Assembly (NCBI RefSeq): GCF_000346755.1
Contig: NZ_ANNV01000171.1
Coordinates: 1 to 62,476 of the forward strand
Source: Pseudomonas sp. CBZ-4
GTDB taxonomy: Bacteria; Pseudomonadota; Gammaproteobacteria; Pseudomonadales; Pseudomonadaceae
Direction of reading: 5' to 3'
DNA: 62,476 nucleotides
The notes under the pieces were generated by a model, which saw only the letters and a program-made list of their open reading frames with translations, was not told the DNA's origin and made no database searches. Shown one piece after another: positions 16,736-25,127 of this stretch. The translations under genes were made by a program, and so were the position numbers. Within the stretch, counting starts at the first letter, position 1. Every line of letters starts with the position of its first letter.

Positions 16736-16859
16736 ATGTGGGAGCCAAACCTATGTGGGAGCTGGCTTGCCTGCGATAGCATCACCTCGATGCAACTGAT
16801 AAACCGAGGTGATGCTATCGCAGGCCAGCCAGCTCCCACACAAGCCCAGCTCCCACACT
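16736..16859. repeat. Nested REP palindrome between cold-shock gene and rpoS
   Basis: An inner REP pair (GTGGGAGCTGGCTTGCC ... complement) is flanked on each side by a second, truncated arm (GTGGGAGCC on the left, GCTCCCACAC on the right). The spacer also forms a stem CATCACCTCG / CGAGGTGATG. It lies between two convergent genes. Confidence 0.88.
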
Positions 16860-16873
16860 TTCAGCGTGCGCCG

Positions 16874-17878
16874 TTATTGAAACAACGACTCACTCGACAA
16901 GCCATTTTTCTCCAGGATCTCACGCAAGCGCTTGAGCCCTTCCACCTGGATCTGCCGCACCCGCTCACGGGTCAGGCCAATCTCCAGGCCGACATCCTCC
17001 AGGGTACTGCTCTCATGGCCGCGCAGGCCGAAGCGGCGAATCACCACCTCACGCTGCTTGTCCGTAAGCTCAGATAGCCACTGGTCAATGCTTTGGGACA
17101 GATCATCGTCTTGCAACAGCTCGCAAGGATCTGTAGGCCGATCATCTGTCAGGGTGTCCAGCAGGGTTTTATCCGAATCCGGACCCAGCGAGACATCGAC
17201 CGAAGACACGCGCTCGTTCAAGCCGAGCATGCGCTTGACCTCCCCTACCGGTTTCTCCAGCAGGTTGGCGATTTCTTCGGGCGAAGGTTCATGATCGAGT
17301 TTCTGCGTAAGCTCACGCGCCGCCCGCAGGTAGACGTTGAGCTCCTTGACCACATGGATCGGCAACCGGATCGTACGGGTCTGATTCATGATCGCCCGTT
17401 CGATGGTCTGGCGAATCCACCACGTGGCGTAGGTCGAAAAGCGGAAGCCCCGCTCCGGGTCGAACTTCTCCACCGCCCGGATCAAGCCGAGGTTGCCTTC
17501 CTCGATCAGGTCCAACAGGGACAGCCCACGATTGACATACCGCCGGGCGATTTTCACCACCAGGCGCAGGTTGCTTTCAATCATGCGCTTGCGCCCGGCC
17601 GGATCGCCCTTTTGCGACAAGCGCGCAAAATGGACTTCTTCTTCGGGAGTCAGCAGAGGGGAAAAACCGATTTCATTGAGGTACAGCTGGGTCGCATCGA
17701 GCGCCCGCGTGTAATCAATGTATTTGTGTTGCTTTAACGCGGTGGAGTTCTTGGATTTGGTGCGAACTGAAGGTACAGCAGGTCCCTCATTCGACATCGA
17801 TTCCGTATCGGTGTGCTCTCCCATAAGGAGAAGCTCATCGTCGATGTCAAACTCCGGCGCTTCTTTACTGAGAGCCAT
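16874..17878 (-). CDS. rpoS: RNA polymerase sigma factor RpoS (sigma-38)
   Basis: The 334-residue stationary-phase sigma factor is intact: region 1.2, region 2 (DLIEEGNLGLIRAVEKFD ... STYATWWIRQTIERA), region 3 and the region 4 helix-turn-helix (LEIGLTRERVRQIQ). It directs transcription of stress and stationary-phase genes. It follows nlpD after 105 bases; in Pseudomonas a main rpoS promoter is known inside nlpD. The leader holds a perfect hairpin and GGA motifs near AAAGGA, the ribosome-binding site. Downstream is a REP and a convergent cold-shock gene, not fdxA as in P. aeruginosa. Confidence 0.98.
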   Translation of the reverse strand: MALSKEAPEFDIDDELLLMGEHTDTESMSNEGPAVPSVRTKSKNSTALKQHKYIDYTRALDATQLYLNEIGFSPLLTPEEEVHFARLSQKGDPAGRKRMIESNLRLVVKIARRYVNRGLSLLDLIEEGNLGLIRAVEKFDPERGFRFSTYATWWIRQTIERAIMNQTRTIRLPIHVVKELNVYLRAARELTQKLDHEPSPEEIANLLEKPVGEVKRMLGLNERVSSVDVSLGPDSDKTLLDTLTDDRPTDPCELLQDDDLSQSIDQWLSELTDKQREVVIRRFGLRGHESSTLEDVGLEIGLTRERVRQIQVEGLKRLREILEKNGLSSESLFQ

Positions 17879-17943
17879 TGTTATAGTCCTTTGGTGAGTT
17901 CGACCTCAAGCTCAAGCGTCGCCTTTATCCTTGGCAACACTGG

Positions 17944-17974
17944 AGCCTGTTCCTTCTACGTGAGGGAACAGGCT
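17944..17974 (-). promoter_or_regulatory. Hairpin in the rpoS mRNA leader
   Basis: A perfect 10-bp inverted repeat (AGCCTGTTCC / GGAACAGGCT) with an 11-base loop lies about 66 bases upstream of the rpoS ATG and just after the nlpD stop. There is no U-tract. It could be an RNA structure affecting rpoS translation or an end-point for nlpD transcripts. Confidence 0.5.
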
Positions 17975-17983
17975 GACAACAAA

Positions 17984-18820
17984 TCAACGACGGGGTAGGA
18001 ATTGCAGCGGATCTACAGGTTTCCCTTGGCGGCGAATCTCAAAGTGCAGTTTCACCCGGTCTGTACCAGTTGACCCCATTTCGGCAATTGTCTGTCCGAC
18101 TTTGACCTGCTGCCCCTCCCGAACCAACAGCCTGCGGTTATGTCCGTAGGCACTGACGTAGGTATCGCTGTGTTTGATGATGACCAGCTCGCCGTAGCCC
18201 CGTAAACCACTCCCGGCGTACACCACTGTCCCATCAGACGCAGCTAAAACAGGCTGTCCCAAATCCCCGGCGATATCAATGCCTTTATTCAAACTACCGT
18301 TTGAAGAGAATTTTCCAATCAGCACTCCGTTTGAGGGCCATCCCCAACCCGTCGGTGCCGGTCCGGCAGGCGGTAGTGGCGCAGGTGCAGGCTTGCTCGC
18401 AGCCGCAGGTGCGGCGGTGCCTGCAGGCCGGGTGATGATGGTGGTTTTGCTCGACGACGACGGCGAAGACGTGCTGTTTGTGACCACGGTCGCAGGCGTT
18501 GAACCGGTGCGTCCGTCAAAGCGAATCGTCTGACCCGGATGTATCGTGTATGGCACAGGAATATTGTTACGGGCTGCGAGTGCCTTGTAATCCCAGCCAT
18601 AACGGAAGGCGATCGAGAACATCGTGTCGCCCTTGCGCACCACATATTGCCCGGTGGTCACCGTCGGCTTTTGCGGTGCTGCGCTGTTGCGGTCAACCAC
18701 CCTCGCGCCGCTGCTTGGCGAGCTGGAACACCCTGCCAACAAGGAACTCAAGACAAGGCCAAGCACCAGTCGCTGAAAGCTTGTTTTACTCATACGCTGC
18801 GCAAGACCTGTGAGACTCAC
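17984..18820 (-). CDS. nlpD: Lipoprotein NlpD (LysM plus degenerate LytM domain)
   Basis: The 278-residue product has an N-terminal lipoprotein signal with lipobox LLAGC (Cys about residue 30), a LysM peptidoglycan-binding domain (YVVRKGDTMFSIA ...), a Pro/Ala/Ser-rich linker, and an M23 domain. The first metal ligand is missing (NKGIDIAG instead of HxGxD), as in E. coli NlpD, so it should activate an amidase (AmiC) during cell separation and not cut peptidoglycan itself. The GTG start at 18820 is preferred: GGGAG lies six bases upstream and the N-terminus MSLT matches Pseudomonas orthologues. Confidence 0.95.
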   Translation of the reverse strand: MSLTGLAQRMSKTSFQRLVLGLVLSSLLAGCSSSPSSGARVVDRNSAAPQKPTVTTGQYVVRKGDTMFSIAFRYGWDYKALAARNNIPVPYTIHPGQTIRFDGRTGSTPATVVTNSTSSPSSSSKTTIITRPAGTAAPAAASKPAPAPLPPAGPAPTGWGWPSNGVLIGKFSSNGSLNKGIDIAGDLGQPVLAASDGTVVYAGSGLRGYGELVIIKHSDTYVSAYGHNRRLLVREGQQVKVGQTIAEMGSTGTDRVKLHFEIRRQGKPVDPLQFLPRR

Positions 18821-19029
18821 CCGCCGCTCCCTTTATGGTGGCTGAACATGAATGCCTGTATCAGGCTTGAAATATGACGCAAGTATAACTGGGCATTGGG
18901 TTTTTACCGGCACACGACTGAAACGAAAAATTCATCATGTTTAATCCCGGCGACCCATCATGTTGACTCTACAGACCCCGGCGTAAGACACATCCTCGCC
19001 AGCAGAATTCACTGCCGGCGCATAAATGA

Positions 19030-19707
19030 TCAGGCCAGCGGGCCATTGAGCAACGGGACGAAGCGCACAGCGCCCAGTACATGCCGTGAAAAACCTTCGT
19101 CTTCACGGATGATGAGCATCAATTGTTGCACTTCGCCGGAGCCCACCGGGATCACCAACCGCCCGCCCGGGGCCAATTGATCGAGCAACGCCTGGGGCAC
19201 ATCAGTGGCCACCGCGGTGACGATAATGCCGTTGTAAGGCGCCAGTGCCGGCCACCCTTCCCAACCATCGCCCCAGCGAAACACCACGTTGCGCAGGTTC
19301 AACTCGGCCAGGCGCTCCTTGGCGCGGTCCTGCAGGACCTTGATGCGCTCCACTGAAAACACCCGCTCCACCAACTGCGACAGCACCGCCGTCTGGTAGC
19401 CCGAGCCCGTGCCGATCTCCAGCACCTTGTCCAGCGGCCCCGCCGCCAGCAGCAACTCGCTCATGCGCGCGACCATGTACGGCTGGGAAATGGTCTGGTT
19501 GTGGCCGATGGGCAGCGCGGTGTCTTCATAGGCGCGGTGCGCCAAGGCCTCGTCGACAAACAAGTGCCGAGGCGTACGCCGGATCACTTCCAGCACCTGG
19601 GCGTTGGACAGGCCCTCTTCATAAAGGCGCTGGATCAAACGCTCACGGGTACGCTGGGAAGTCATCCCGATGCCCCGGCGCAGCAGGTCGTCTTGTTCGC
19701 GGCCCAT
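19030..19707 (-). CDS. pcm: Protein-L-isoaspartate O-methyltransferase
   Basis: The 225-residue SAM-dependent methyltransferase repairs isoaspartyl residues in aged proteins. Motif I LEIGTGSGYQTAVL and the substrate-side PIGHNQTISQPYMVARM are present. The ATG at 19707 overlaps the surE stop (TGATG) and has GGAGG ten bases upstream. An alternative ATG at 19665 (MTSQRTRERL) aligns with the E. coli start and gives 211 residues, but its ribosome-binding site is weak. The surE-pcm-nlpD-rpoS order is conserved in gammaproteobacteria. Confidence 0.95.
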   Translation of the reverse strand: MGREQDDLLRRGIGMTSQRTRERLIQRLYEEGLSNAQVLEVIRRTPRHLFVDEALAHRAYEDTALPIGHNQTISQPYMVARMSELLLAAGPLDKVLEIGTGSGYQTAVLSQLVERVFSVERIKVLQDRAKERLAELNLRNVVFRWGDGWEGWPALAPYNGIIVTAVATDVPQALLDQLAPGGRLVIPVGSGEVQQLMLIIREDEGFSRHVLGAVRFVPLLNGPLA

Positions 19708-20456
19708 CAGTTCAGCGCCTCCAGCCAGCCATCGAGGCTACTGAAGGCATCACTGAAGGTGCGATCAAGTTGCAACGGCGTAATCGACACATAACCTTGC
19801 ATCACCGCATGAAAGTCAGTGCCCGGGCCGCCGTCTTCGGCATCGCCGGCGGCGGCGATCCAATACCCTTCCTTGCCACGCGGGTCGACCACCTTCAACG
19901 GCGCTGCCGCACGGGCACGATGGCCCAGGCGCGTCAGCTGGATGCCACGGATGCGGTCGAGGGGCAGATTGGGGATATTGACGTTGAGCACCGTACGCGG
20001 CGGCAGGTCCAGGGAACCATGGGCCTCCACCAACTTGCGCGCGAAATAGGCGGCGGTTGGCAGGTTGTCCAATTGGCGCGAAGCCAACGAGAAGGCGAAC
20101 GAAGTACGACCGAGGAAACGCCCTTCAAGAGCCGCCGCCACGGTACCGGAATACAGCACGTCGTCACCGAGGTTGGCGCCGAGGTTGATACCCGACACCA
20201 CCAGGTCCGGCTCGCGGTCCAACAGGCTGTTGATCGCCAGATGGACGCAGTCGGTGGGGGTGCCGTTCACGCTGATAAAGCCGTTGGCCAGAACCTGCGG
20301 GTGCAGCGGACGGTCGAGCGTCAGCGAACTGCTGGCGCCGCTCTTGTCCTGGTCGGGGGCAACCACCACGCACTCGGCGTAGTCTTCCAGCGCAGCATAG
20401 AGCGCGGCAAGACCGGGTGCGGTGGCACCGTCATCGTTTGATATCAGAATACGCAT
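19707..20456 (-). CDS. surE: 5'/3'-nucleotidase SurE
   Basis: The 249-residue metal-dependent nucleoside monophosphate phosphatase has the family start MRILISNDDGATAPG (D8, D9 metal ligands) and the SGTVAAALEG motif. It serves stationary-phase survival and nucleotide balance. It overlaps the end of truD by 13 bases and the start of pcm, indicating a compact operon. Confidence 0.96.
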   Translation of the reverse strand: MRILISNDDGATAPGLAALYAALEDYAECVVVAPDQDKSGASSSLTLDRPLHPQVLANGFISVNGTPTDCVHLAINSLLDREPDLVVSGINLGANLGDDVLYSGTVAAALEGRFLGRTSFAFSLASRQLDNLPTAAYFARKLVEAHGSLDLPPRTVLNVNIPNLPLDRIRGIQLTRLGHRARAAAPLKVVDPRGKEGYWIAAAGDAEDGGPGTDFHAVMQGYVSITPLQLDRTFSDAFSSLDGWLEALN

Positions 20457-21502
20457 GGGCTGTCCGTCTGCCCCACCGGCACCAGATCAACAAGCTCGCG
20501 CACCAAGACAGTGGCGAAGCATCCGGCCGGCAGGACGAATTCCAATTGCAGAATGTCAGGCCCGGGATAATGCCACGTCAACCCGCCAATGGGCAGTCGC
20601 AGAATGCGCCGCTCCTGGCTCATGCCCGCATTCACCAGCCAATCGCGCAGCTCGGCTTCGCTGGCGGCGACGGCCTGTTCCAGCGCATGGGTCGCACCGC
20701 TGGCGGGCGAATCGCCCTCCCCCCACTGCGGCCCGGTCGGGTGCAGGTCGAGGATCGCCAGGCGCGGGTCGCTGCACTCAGCCTCGCCGGCCGGGAAAAA
20801 GCTGCGGCTGTCGGTAAACGCCAGCAGGTCACCGACTTGGGCGCGCTGCCAGGAACCGTCGGCAACACGTGCCGCCAATACCTTGTTGAAGAGGAAACTG
20901 CGCGCCGTGGACAACAACCGCGAACGCACATTGCGCTGCTCCGGCAAGGCCTTGCGCGCCGCCCACTCACGAGCGTCAACCACGTTGCCGCCGCTGTGGC
21001 CAAAACGCTGGGCGCCGAAGTAGTTGGGAATGCCGTGCTGGGCAATCAGCTGCAAGCGTGCGTCGATGGCCGCGGTATCGCCGGCCAACTGGGTCAGGCG
21101 CAAGGTGAAGCCGTTCGCCGAATGCGCGCCACGTTGCAACTTGCGTTTGTGGCGGGCGATCTTGAGGATCTTGAGCGTGTCGTTTTCCGCACCGCTCATG
21201 TCTGGATCCGCCTTGCCCGGCAACTGCACGCTGAACCACTGGCGCGTCAGCGCCTGGCGATCCTTGAGCCCGGCATAACTGACGGTACGCAACGGCACGC
21301 CAGCGGCCTTGGCGATGCGCCGCGCGGCTTCTTCGGTATTGAGGCCACGTTTCTCGACCCACAACCACAGGTGCTCGCCATCGCCGGTCAACGGGATGTC
21401 CAGCACTTCATCAACCTGGAAGTCTTCAGCGGTGGCCTTCAGCACGGCACTGCCCAACGCCTCGCCATAGGCCCGTGGGCCCAACAGTTGCAGGTCGTTC
21501 AT
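20444..21502 (-). CDS. truD: tRNA pseudouridine(13) synthase TruD
   Basis: The 352-residue enzyme converts U13 of tRNA(Glu) to pseudouridine. The catalytic aspartate is D81 in GLKDRQA, and the TruD-specific insertion follows. The start overlaps the ispF stop by four bases (ATGA), and the end overlaps surE. Length and motifs are normal. Confidence 0.96.
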   Translation of the reverse strand: MNDLQLLGPRAYGEALGSAVLKATAEDFQVDEVLDIPLTGDGEHLWLWVEKRGLNTEEAARRIAKAAGVPLRTVSYAGLKDRQALTRQWFSVQLPGKADPDMSGAENDTLKILKIARHKRKLQRGAHSANGFTLRLTQLAGDTAAIDARLQLIAQHGIPNYFGAQRFGHSGGNVVDAREWAARKALPEQRNVRSRLLSTARSFLFNKVLAARVADGSWQRAQVGDLLAFTDSRSFFPAGEAECSDPRLAILDLHPTGPQWGEGDSPASGATHALEQAVAASEAELRDWLVNAGMSQERRILRLPIGGLTWHYPGPDILQLEFVLPAGCFATVLVRELVDLVPVGQTDSPCVF

Positions 21503-21972
21503 GCGCGCAGCAACAAGGCGACAGAGTGCACCGCAATGCCCTCTTCACGACCGGTAAACCCGAGCTTTTCGGTGGTGGTGGCTTTCACGTTCACTTGATC
21601 CAATTCTATTTGCAGATCCGCGGCAATCAGCGCGCGCATCGATTCGATATGGGGGGCCATTTTCGGCGCCTGGGCCACGATGGTGTTATCGACGTTGCCG
21701 ACCTTCCAGCCCTTGGCGTGGATCAGGCCCACAACGTGGCGCAGCAGGACGCGACTGTCCGCACCCTTGAAGGTGGGATCGGTGTCTGGAAAATGTTTGC
21801 CGATATCACCCAACGCCGCCGCGCCGAGCAAGGCATCGCTCAAGGCATGCAACACAACGTCGCCGTCGGAATGAGCCAGCAACCCATGGTGGTGTGCAAT
21901 GCGCACGCCCCCCAAGGTGATGAAATCGCCCTCAGCGAAACGGTGCACATCGTAGCCGTGGCCAATACGCAT
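21499..21972 (-). CDS. ispF: 2-C-methyl-D-erythritol 2,4-cyclodiphosphate synthase
   Basis: The 157-residue trimeric MEP-pathway enzyme forms MEcPP from CDP-ME phosphate. Zinc ligands D8 and H10 are in the start MRIGHGYDVHRF, with H42 in AHSDGD-type context. The ATG at 21972 is firmly placed by homology, yet it comes directly after the seven-T tail of a terminator-like hairpin and has no ordinary Shine-Dalgarno sequence beyond a GGGG in the stem. It is followed by truD in an ATGA overlap. Confidence 0.96.
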   Translation of the reverse strand: MRIGHGYDVHRFAEGDFITLGGVRIAHHHGLLAHSDGDVVLHALSDALLGAAALGDIGKHFPDTDPTFKGADSRVLLRHVVGLIHAKGWKVGNVDNTIVAQAPKMAPHIESMRALIAADLQIELDQVNVKATTTEKLGFTGREEGIAVHSVALLLRA

Positions 21973-22002
21973 AAAAAAACGCCCCGATTTAATTCAGGGC
22001 GT
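21973..22002 (-). terminator. Terminator of adhC-fghA abutting the ispF start codon
   Basis: On the minus strand a stem ACGCCC / GGGCGT is followed by seven T residues, and the next three bases are the ispF ATG. It starts 24 bases after the fghA stop codon. Confidence 0.75.
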
Positions 22003-22026
22003 GATTCTACCTACTTTTGCCACACA

Positions 22027-22872
22027 TTAACCGAGCAAAGCACGGCCATGATGTCGCAAATGTTCTTCGATGAAGCTGGCGATAAAGAAGTAGCTGTGGT
22101 CATAGCCGGGTTGCAGGCGCAGTTCCAACGGATGGCCGGCCGCCTTCGCAGCCTGCTGCAAGGCTTCGGGCTTGAGCTGCACGGCGAGGAAGTCGTCACG
22201 GTCGCCCTGGTCCACCAGCAACGGCAGCTTTTCCGTGGCTTCGCTGATCAGCACGCAAGCGTCCCACTCACGCCACTTCGAACGCTCTTCCCCCAGGTAA
22301 CGGGAGAAGGCTTTCTGGCCCCACGGGCAATCCATCGGGTTGTTGATCGGCGAAAACGCCGACACCGACAGGTAACGCCCAGGGTTGCGCAGCGCACAGA
22401 CCAGCGCACCGTGGCCGCCCATGGAGTGGCCGCTGATGCCGCGTTTGTCCGAAGCCGGGAAATGCGCTTCGACCAACGCCGGCAATTCCTGCACCACGTA
22501 GTCATGCATCCGATAGTGCTTGGCCCAGGGTTCCTGGGTAGCGTTCAGATAAAAGCCCGCGCCAAGACCGAAGTCCCATGCGTTGTCCGGATCACCCGGC
22601 ACGCCGGGACCGCGCGGACTGGTGTCCGGCGCAACGATGATCAGCCCCAGCTCGGCAGCCATGCGCTGGGCGCCGGCCTTCTGCATGAAGTTCTCATCGG
22701 TGCAGGTCAGGCCCGACAGCCAGTAGAGCACCGGCAACTTGCCGCCCTGCTCCGCTTGCGGCGGCAGGTAGACGGCAAAGGTCATGTCGCAACCGAGTAC
22801 ATCGGAATGATGCTTGTAGCGTTTATGCCAGCCGCCGAAGCTTTTCTGGCACGACAGGTTTTCCAGACTCAT
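22027..22872 (-). CDS. fghA: S-formylglutathione hydrolase
   Basis: The 281-residue esterase-D-type alpha/beta hydrolase cleaves S-formylglutathione to formate and glutathione, the second step of formaldehyde detoxification. The nucleophile serine is in GHSMGGHGALV, and the oxyanion region YWLSGLTC is present. It follows adhC by eight bases and is cotranscribed with it. Confidence 0.96.
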   Translation of the reverse strand: MSLENLSCQKSFGGWHKRYKHHSDVLGCDMTFAVYLPPQAEQGGKLPVLYWLSGLTCTDENFMQKAGAQRMAAELGLIIVAPDTSPRGPGVPGDPDNAWDFGLGAGFYLNATQEPWAKHYRMHDYVVQELPALVEAHFPASDKRGISGHSMGGHGALVCALRNPGRYLSVSAFSPINNPMDCPWGQKAFSRYLGEERSKWREWDACVLISEATEKLPLLVDQGDRDDFLAVQLKPEALQQAAKAAGHPLELRLQPGYDHSYFFIASFIEEHLRHHGRALLG

Positions 22873-22880
22873 GGCCGACC

Positions 22881-23993
22881 TCAGAAGTGGATGACGGTAC
22901 GGATGCTCTTGCCTTCGTGCATCAGGTCAAACGCTTTGTTGATGTCTTCCAGGCCCATGGTGTGGGTGATGAAGGTGTCCAGCGGGATCTCGCCGGTCTG
23001 GGCCATTTCCACATAGCTTGGCAATTCGCTACGACCGCGCACGCCGCCGAAGGCCGAACCGCGCCAGACGCGACCGGTCACCAGCTGGAATGGACGGGTG
23101 GAGATTTCCTGGCCAGCACCGGCAACACCGATGATCACCGACTCGCCCCAGCCTTTGTGGCAGCACTCAAGGGCGGCGCGCATCAGTTGCACATTGCCGA
23201 TGCACTCGAAAGAAAAGTCCACGCCGCCGTCAGTCAAATCGACAATCACATCCTGAATTGGGCGATCGTAGTCTTTCGGGTTAATGCAGTCGGTGGCGCC
23301 CAGTTGCTTGGCAATTTCGAACTTGGCCGGATTGATATCGATGGCGATGATGCGCCCCGCCTTGGCCTTGACCGCGCCGATCACCGCCGACAGGCCGATA
23401 CCGCCAAGGCCGAAGATGGCCACGGTGTCGCCCGGCTTGACCTTGGCCGTGTTGAGCACGGCACCGATACCGGTGGTGACGCCACACCCCAGCAGGCAGA
23501 CTTTTTCCAGCGGGGCTTCTTTAGGAATCTTGGCCACGGAAATTTCCGGCAGCACGGTGTACTCGGAGAAGGTCGAGGTACCCATGTAGTGAAAAATCGG
23601 CTGGCCCTTGTAGGAGAAACGCGTGGTGCCATCCGGCATCAGGCCTTTGCCCTGGGTGGAACGAATGGCCTGGCACAGGTTGGTCTTGCCCGACAGGCAG
23701 AATTTGCACTTTCCGCATTCCGGGGTGTACAGCGGGATCACGTGGTCGCCGACCGCTACCGAGGTCACGCCCTCGCCGATGGCTTCAACCACCGCACCGC
23801 CTTCGTGGCCGAGGATCGACGGGAAGATGCCTTCCGGGTCCGCGCCCGACAGGGTGTAGGCATCGGTGTGGCACACGCCGGACGCGACCACGCGCAACAG
23901 CACTTCACCAGCCTTGGGCATGGCGACATCCACTTCAACGATTTCAAGAGGCTTCTTGGCTTCGAAGGCTACGGCGGCGCGGGACTTGATCAT
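22881..23993 (-). CDS. adhC: S-(hydroxymethyl)glutathione dehydrogenase (class III alcohol dehydrogenase)
   Basis: The 370-residue zinc enzyme oxidises the glutathione adduct of formaldehyde to S-formylglutathione with NAD. It shows catalytic-zinc residues in GVCHTDAYTLSG and GHEGGAVVE, the four structural cysteines in CGKCKFCLSGKTNLC, and the nucleotide-binding GLGGIGLSAVIG. It is divergent from a LysR regulator that lies 109 bases away and probably controls it. Confidence 0.97.
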   Translation of the reverse strand: MIKSRAAVAFEAKKPLEIVEVDVAMPKAGEVLLRVVASGVCHTDAYTLSGADPEGIFPSILGHEGGAVVEAIGEGVTSVAVGDHVIPLYTPECGKCKFCLSGKTNLCQAIRSTQGKGLMPDGTTRFSYKGQPIFHYMGTSTFSEYTVLPEISVAKIPKEAPLEKVCLLGCGVTTGIGAVLNTAKVKPGDTVAIFGLGGIGLSAVIGAVKAKAGRIIAIDINPAKFEIAKQLGATDCINPKDYDRPIQDVIVDLTDGGVDFSFECIGNVQLMRAALECCHKGWGESVIIGVAGAGQEISTRPFQLVTGRVWRGSAFGGVRGRSELPSYVEMAQTGEIPLDTFITHTMGLEDINKAFDLMHEGKSIRTVIHF

Positions 23994-24102
23994 CCGGGTT
24001 TCTCCATGGAGTTAAAAACTGAGGCGCAGAGTGTAAAACATGGCTGAGTGATGAATAATCCAGCCGAAAGCAAAACATTATTGCTGTACAGGGATAATAG
24101 CC

Positions 24103-24999
24103 ATGCTGGAAAACCGCTGGGAAGGCATCGATGAGTTTGTCGCGGTCGCCGAATGCAGCCAGTTCACGGCGGCAGCGGAGCGCTTGGGCGTGTCGTCGTC
24201 CCATATCAGCCGGCAAGTGGCGCGCCTGGAAGAGCGGCTGCAAACGCGCTTGCTGTATCGCAGCACCCGCAAGGTCACGCTGACCGAGGCCGGCCAGACC
24301 TTCCTGCAACATTGCCAACGCTTGCAGGACGGCCGCGAAGAGGCCCTGCGCGCGGTCGGCGACCTTACCAGTGAGCCCAAGGGCATGTTGCGCATGACCT
24401 GCGCCGTGGCCTACGGCGAGCGCTTTATCGTGCCGTTGGTGACGCGGTTCATGGCGTTGTATCCGCAATTGCGTGTGGATATAGAGCTGAGCAATCGCCA
24501 ACTGGACCTGGTGCACGAAGGCCTCGACCTGGCGATCCGCCTCGGGCGCCTGCAGGATTCGCGCATGGTCGCCAGCCGCCTGGCACCGCGGCGCATGTAT
24601 GTGTGTGCGTCACCGTCCTACCTGGCGCGGTATGGTCGGCCACATAGTTTGTCGGAATTGACTCGGCATAACTGCCTGATCGGCAGTTCGGACATCTGGC
24701 AACTGGCCCAGGACGGGCGGGAATTTTCCCAGCGGGTGCAGGGAAACTGGCGGTGTAACAGTGGGCAGGCGGTGCTGGATGCAGCGTTGCAAGGCGTCGG
24801 GTTGTGTCAGTTGCCGGACTATTATGTGCTGGAGCATCTGCACAGTGGCGCGTTGGTGTCGTTGCTGGAGGCGCATCAGCCGCCGAATACAGCGGTGTGG
24901 GCGCTGTATCCGCAGCAGCGGCATTTGTCGCCGAAGGTCAGGAAGCTGGTGGATTTCTTGAAGGCGGGGTTGGCTGAAAGGCCGGAGTACAGCAATTGA
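24103..24999 (+). CDS. gfnR: LysR-family regulator, probable activator of adhC-fghA (GfnR-like)
   Basis: The 298-residue LysR-type protein has an N-terminal winged helix-turn-helix (FVAVAECSQFTAAAERLGVSSSHIS) and a periplasmic-binding-like effector domain. In P. aeruginosa the regulator in the same place, divergent from adhC-fghA, is GfnR, which activates this formaldehyde-neutralising pair. Orientation and synteny here match, so the same role is inferred. The last third of the gene uses more A/T third positions than the first part. Confidence 0.85.
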   Translation: MLENRWEGIDEFVAVAECSQFTAAAERLGVSSSHISRQVARLEERLQTRLLYRSTRKVTLTEAGQTFLQHCQRLQDGREEALRAVGDLTSEPKGMLRMTCAVAYGERFIVPLVTRFMALYPQLRVDIELSNRQLDLVHEGLDLAIRLGRLQDSRMVASRLAPRRMYVCASPSYLARYGRPHSLSELTRHNCLIGSSDIWQLAQDGREFSQRVQGNWRCNSGQAVLDAALQGVGLCQLPDYYVLEHLHSGALVSLLEAHQPPNTAVWALYPQQRHLSPKVRKLVDFLKAGLAERPEYSN

Positions 25000-25022
25000 T
25001 TATCGGGTGTCTGGGCGGGCCT

Positions 25023-25106
25023 CATCGCGGGCAAGCCCGCTCCCACAGTTGACCGAGTTGTATCAGGAGAAAGTGATCCCATGTGGGAGCTGGCTTGCCT
25101 GCGATG
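25023..25106. repeat. Everted REP pair
   Basis: Here the two REP arms are in the opposite arrangement from the others: first CATCGCGGGCAAGCCCGCTCCCACAG, then TGTGGGAGCTGGCTTGCCTGCGATG, so their outer ends face each other. They lie between the convergent LysR and ispD genes. Confidence 0.85.
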
Positions 25107-25127
25107 AAGTCAACTCGGTGCAACTGA

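Noticed and set aside
16736..16859. CRISPR-like or tandem repeats
   Set aside because: The repeats are inverted REP arms without regular spacers; no array and no cas genes are present.
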